A DNA stretch of 8,463 nt from Lachnospiraceae bacterium (GTDB taxonomy: Bacteria; Bacillota; Clostridia; Lachnospirales; Lachnospiraceae): assembly GCA_024684155.1 (NCBI GenBank), contig JAIKXK010000082.1, forward strand, positions 1 to 8,463. The letters are read 5' to 3'. The stretch's first letter is position 1; each line of letters opens with the position of its first letter. Below the pieces are notes generated by a model. The model worked only from the letters and a program-made list of their open reading frames with translations, was not told the DNA's origin and searched no databases. The position numbers were made by a program, and so were the translations under genes. This document shows positions 6,241 through 8,463 of this stretch, piece by piece.

Positions 6241-8463
6241 ATGAATTTGAGTAAAAGAATTTATTTTGACAGAAAATGGAAGTTTAGCGAAAACTTTTCC
6301 GAGAATATGATTTCTTCGCCTATGGAAAATGGAGAGGAAATAAATATTCCACATACTTGTAAAGAAGTGCCGTTTCATTATTTTGATGAGTCTTCCTATC
6401 AAATGATCTGTGCCTATCAAAGGATTATTGTTCCAGATGAAAAATGGAAAGGAAAAAAACTTCTTTTGACCTTTGATGGAGTTGGCCATCAAAGTGAGGT
6501 TTTTTTAAACGGAAAGAAATTATATGAACACTTTTGTGGATATACTGCTTTTACAGTAGATATTACGAGTGAAATTCGTTTCGATGAAGATAACTTACTT
6601 ACCGTAAGAGTAAATTCCAAAGAAGATATTGACCAGCCTCCATTTGGTTTTGTAATTGATTATATGACCTTTGGTGGTATTTATAGAGATGTATATTTGG
6701 ATATTAAAGATCCAGTTTATATGAAGAATCTGTTTCTTATGCCTAAGGTAGATGATGGCGTATCTACCAGAGGAAAATCTGTGGAAGAAATTGCTTCTAT
6801 GGAAGTAGCAGGACAGCTGAATACTGTGATTGATTTGTCAGATGAGGCAAAGGCATTAGCAGAAGAAAGAAGACTTAGTGTTCGTCAAACCCTAAATGAC
6901 AAACAAATTTCTGAACAGCCTATGGCTGCAAAGGGACTTACAAAAACCTTAGCTGGAAACGTAAAGCTTTGGGATATTGAGAGCCCAACACTTTATCAGG
7001 TAACTACAGAGATTTTAGTGGACGGCGAAGTAAAAGATTCCAATATTTCCATGATTGGATTTCGTAACTCGGTGTTCAAAAAAGATGGTTATTATTTGAA
7101 TGGCAGAAAAGTAAAACTTCGTGGATTAAACAGACATCAGTCTTATCCTTATGTGGGATATGCCATGCCAGAATCTATGCAACGGCAGGATGCAAGAATC
7201 TTAAAGAGAGAGTTAGGACTAAATGCAGTTCGTACTTCTCATTATCCGCAGTCTCATTACTTTATTGATGAGTGTGACCGATTAGGACTTTTAGTCTTTA
7301 CAGAGATTCCAGGCTGGCAGCATATCGGTGGAAATCGGTGGAAAGATATTGCAGTTCGAAACACCAAAGACATGGTAGAGCAGTATAGAAATCATGCATC
7401 CATTATTCTTTGGGGCGTACGTATTAATGAATCTCAGGATGATGATGAATTTTATACACGTACCAATGAGGTGGCTCACAAATGTGATCCTACCAGACAA
7501 ACGGGTGGAGTTCGCTGCTACAAGAAGATGAATCTTTTAGAAGATGTATATACCTACAATGACTTTGTACACAGTGGTAAAAATGAAGGCTGTGAGGCAA
7601 AGGAAAAGGTAACCAGTGATGTGGAAAAACCATATCTTATTTCAGAATATAATGGTCATATGTATCCTACAAAGAGCTTCGATTGGGAAGAACATCGTAT
7701 GGAGCATACCCTTCGCCATGCAAGAGTATTAGAGTCTGTAAATTCTTATGAAGATATTGCAGGATCTTTTGCCTGGTGTATGTTTGACTATAACACTCAC
7801 AAGGATTTCGGTTCTGGCGATCGTATTTGTTACCATGGAGTGATGGATATGTTCAGAAATCCCAAGATGGCAGCTGCTGTTTATGCAGCCCAGGGAAAAG
7901 ATGAGGATGTATTGGAAATTACAACTTCCATGGACATTGGGGAACATCCAGCATCAGTTAGAGGAGATACTTATATTATTTCCAATGCGGATTCTGTTCG
8001 CATGTATAAGAACAATCTTTTGATTAAGGAATATGCAACTCACTCTGATTTGTTCCCACATTTAGAGCATGGGCCAGTCGTTATTGATGACTTAATTGGA
8101 GATGAGATGATGAAAAATGAAGGCTTTTCTGCAAAGCAAAATGAACTTGCAAAGATTTGCTTGAATGAAACAGCCATTCATGGTTATAAAATGTCTCCCA
8201 AAGTGGTATGGGCAGCACTTCGTTTGATTTTATTCCACCATATGTCCATGAATGATGCAGTGGGATTATTCCAAAAATATATCGGTGACTGGGGCGGGGA
8301 GTCCAAAACTTACCGATTTGATGCTATTAAAGATGGCAAGGTTGTAAAGTCAGTGGTGAAAAAACCAATGACAAAAGTTGTGCTTGGTATGGATGTTTCT
8401 TCCGACCAGCTCATTGAAACAAATACCTACGATGTGGCATCGGTTCGAATCGTTGCCTCCGAT
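6241..8463 (+). CDS. Glycoside hydrolase family 2 protein, beta-galactosidase-like (3' end outside the window)
   Basis: A 741-codon frame runs off the right edge. ATG 6241 is used here, but TTG 6247 fits the ribosome binding site better. The GH2 domains appear in order. The N-terminal sugar-binding sandwich spans about 5-155 and ends in GGIYRDVYL (145-153). An immunoglobulin-like domain (about 160-278) contains LWDIESPTLYQV. The TIM barrel spans about 280-550, with GLNRHQSYPYVGY (295 onward) and RTSHYP (331-336). By family alignment the acid/base is Glu397 (in WGVRINES) and the nucleophile is Glu469 (in ISEYNGH). C-terminal beta-sandwich regions begin near 556 and carry a helical insert at about 616-688. 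There is no signal peptide, so it acts in the cytoplasm on an imported substrate. The region where beta-glucuronidases carry their Asn-x-Lys glucuronate motif reads DRICYHGVMDMF here, arguing against that activity. Beta-galactosidase is the best guess, but exact specificity is unknown. It is co-transcribed with the TetR gene. Confidence 0.9.
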   Translation, partial: MNLSKRIYFDRKWKFSENFSENMISSPMENGEEINIPHTCKEVPFHYFDESSYQMICAYQRIIVPDEKWKGKKLLLTFDGVGHQSEVFLNGKKLYEHFCGYTAFTVDITSEIRFDEDNLLTVRVNSKEDIDQPPFGFVIDYMTFGGIYRDVYLDIKDPVYMKNLFLMPKVDDGVSTRGKSVEEIASMEVAGQLNTVIDLSDEAKALAEERRLSVRQTLNDKQISEQPMAAKGLTKTLAGNVKLWDIESPTLYQVTTEILVDGEVKDSNISMIGFRNSVFKKDGYYLNGRKVKLRGLNRHQSYPYVGYAMPESMQRQDARILKRELGLNAVRTSHYPQSHYFIDECDRLGLLVFTEIPGWQHIGGNRWKDIAVRNTKDMVEQYRNHASIILWGVRINESQDDDEFYTRTNEVAHKCDPTRQTGGVRCYKKMNLLEDVYTYNDFVHSGKNEGCEAKEKVTSDVEKPYLISEYNGHMYPTKSFDWEEHRMEHTLRHARVLESVNSYEDIAGSFAWCMFDYNTHKDFGSGDRICYHGVMDMFRNPKMAAAVYAAQGKDEDVLEITTSMDIGEHPASVRGDTYIISNADSVRMYKNNLLIKEYATHSDLFPHLEHGPVVIDDLIGDEMMKNEGFSAKQNELAKICLNETAIHGYKMSPKVVWAALRLILFHHMSMNDAVGLFQKYIGDWGGESKTYRFDAIKDGKVVKSVVKKPMTKVVLGMDVSSDQLIETNTYDVASVRIVASD

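Noticed and set aside
6232..7947. Minus-strand frames opposite the GH2 gene (6232-6492, 7291-7500, 7729-7947)
   Set aside because: The + strand frame carries continuous GH2 motifs through all these positions; the antisense products have no recognisable features.

Overview
The window is AT-rich and all its genes lie on the + strand. The gene set and codon choice suggest a low-GC, Gram-positive anaerobe of the Lachnospiraceae or a close Clostridia relative, probably from the gut. It carries a class II (Firmicutes-type) GalT, a YhgE/Pip-type membrane protein, a Gram-positive-style Lgt, and a cytoplasmic GH2 enzyme of a form I associate with Lachnospiraceae. This placement is inference; there is no rRNA or other phylogenetic marker here.

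Region 1 (1-4066) looks like the distal part of an operon. It holds the C-terminal part of a YhgE/Pip (ABC-2-like) membrane protein, then a small PilZ-domain (cyclic-di-GMP receptor type) protein whose stop overlaps the start of lgt (ATGA), then lgt (prolipoprotein diacylglyceryl transferase), then galT (Leloir pathway). A strong intrinsic terminator follows galT. No convincing internal promoter was seen.

Region 2 (about 4067-5454) is a stand-alone one-gene unit. It has a near-consensus sigma-A promoter (TTGAAA, 17 bp, TATAAT), a very strong ribosome binding site, a 372-residue Trp-rich polytopic membrane protein of unknown function (DUF5692-like), and its own terminator. Its codon use is richer in C-ending codons than its neighbours, which suggests high expression.

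Region 3 (about 5455-8463) is a two-gene unit: a TetR/AcrR-type regulator followed after 9 bases by a glycoside hydrolase family 2 gene that runs off the right edge. The leader holds an extended -10 promoter and about seven copies, in both orientations, of the half-site GGAAACTAA/TTAGTTTCC. Two of them lie in the promoter spacer and at the expected transcription start. The simplest reading is an autorepressed, ligand-inducible regulator-hydrolase operon. The enzyme has no signal peptide, so its substrate must be imported. Whether the neighbouring membrane protein or GalT works with it is only a hypothesis.

Points most worth a second look are the dense operator array, the uncharacterised and apparently highly expressed membrane protein, the helical insert in the C-terminal beta-sandwich region of the GH2 enzyme, and the coupling of a PilZ protein to lgt. 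I see no mobile elements, CRISPR arrays, tRNAs or rRNAs.
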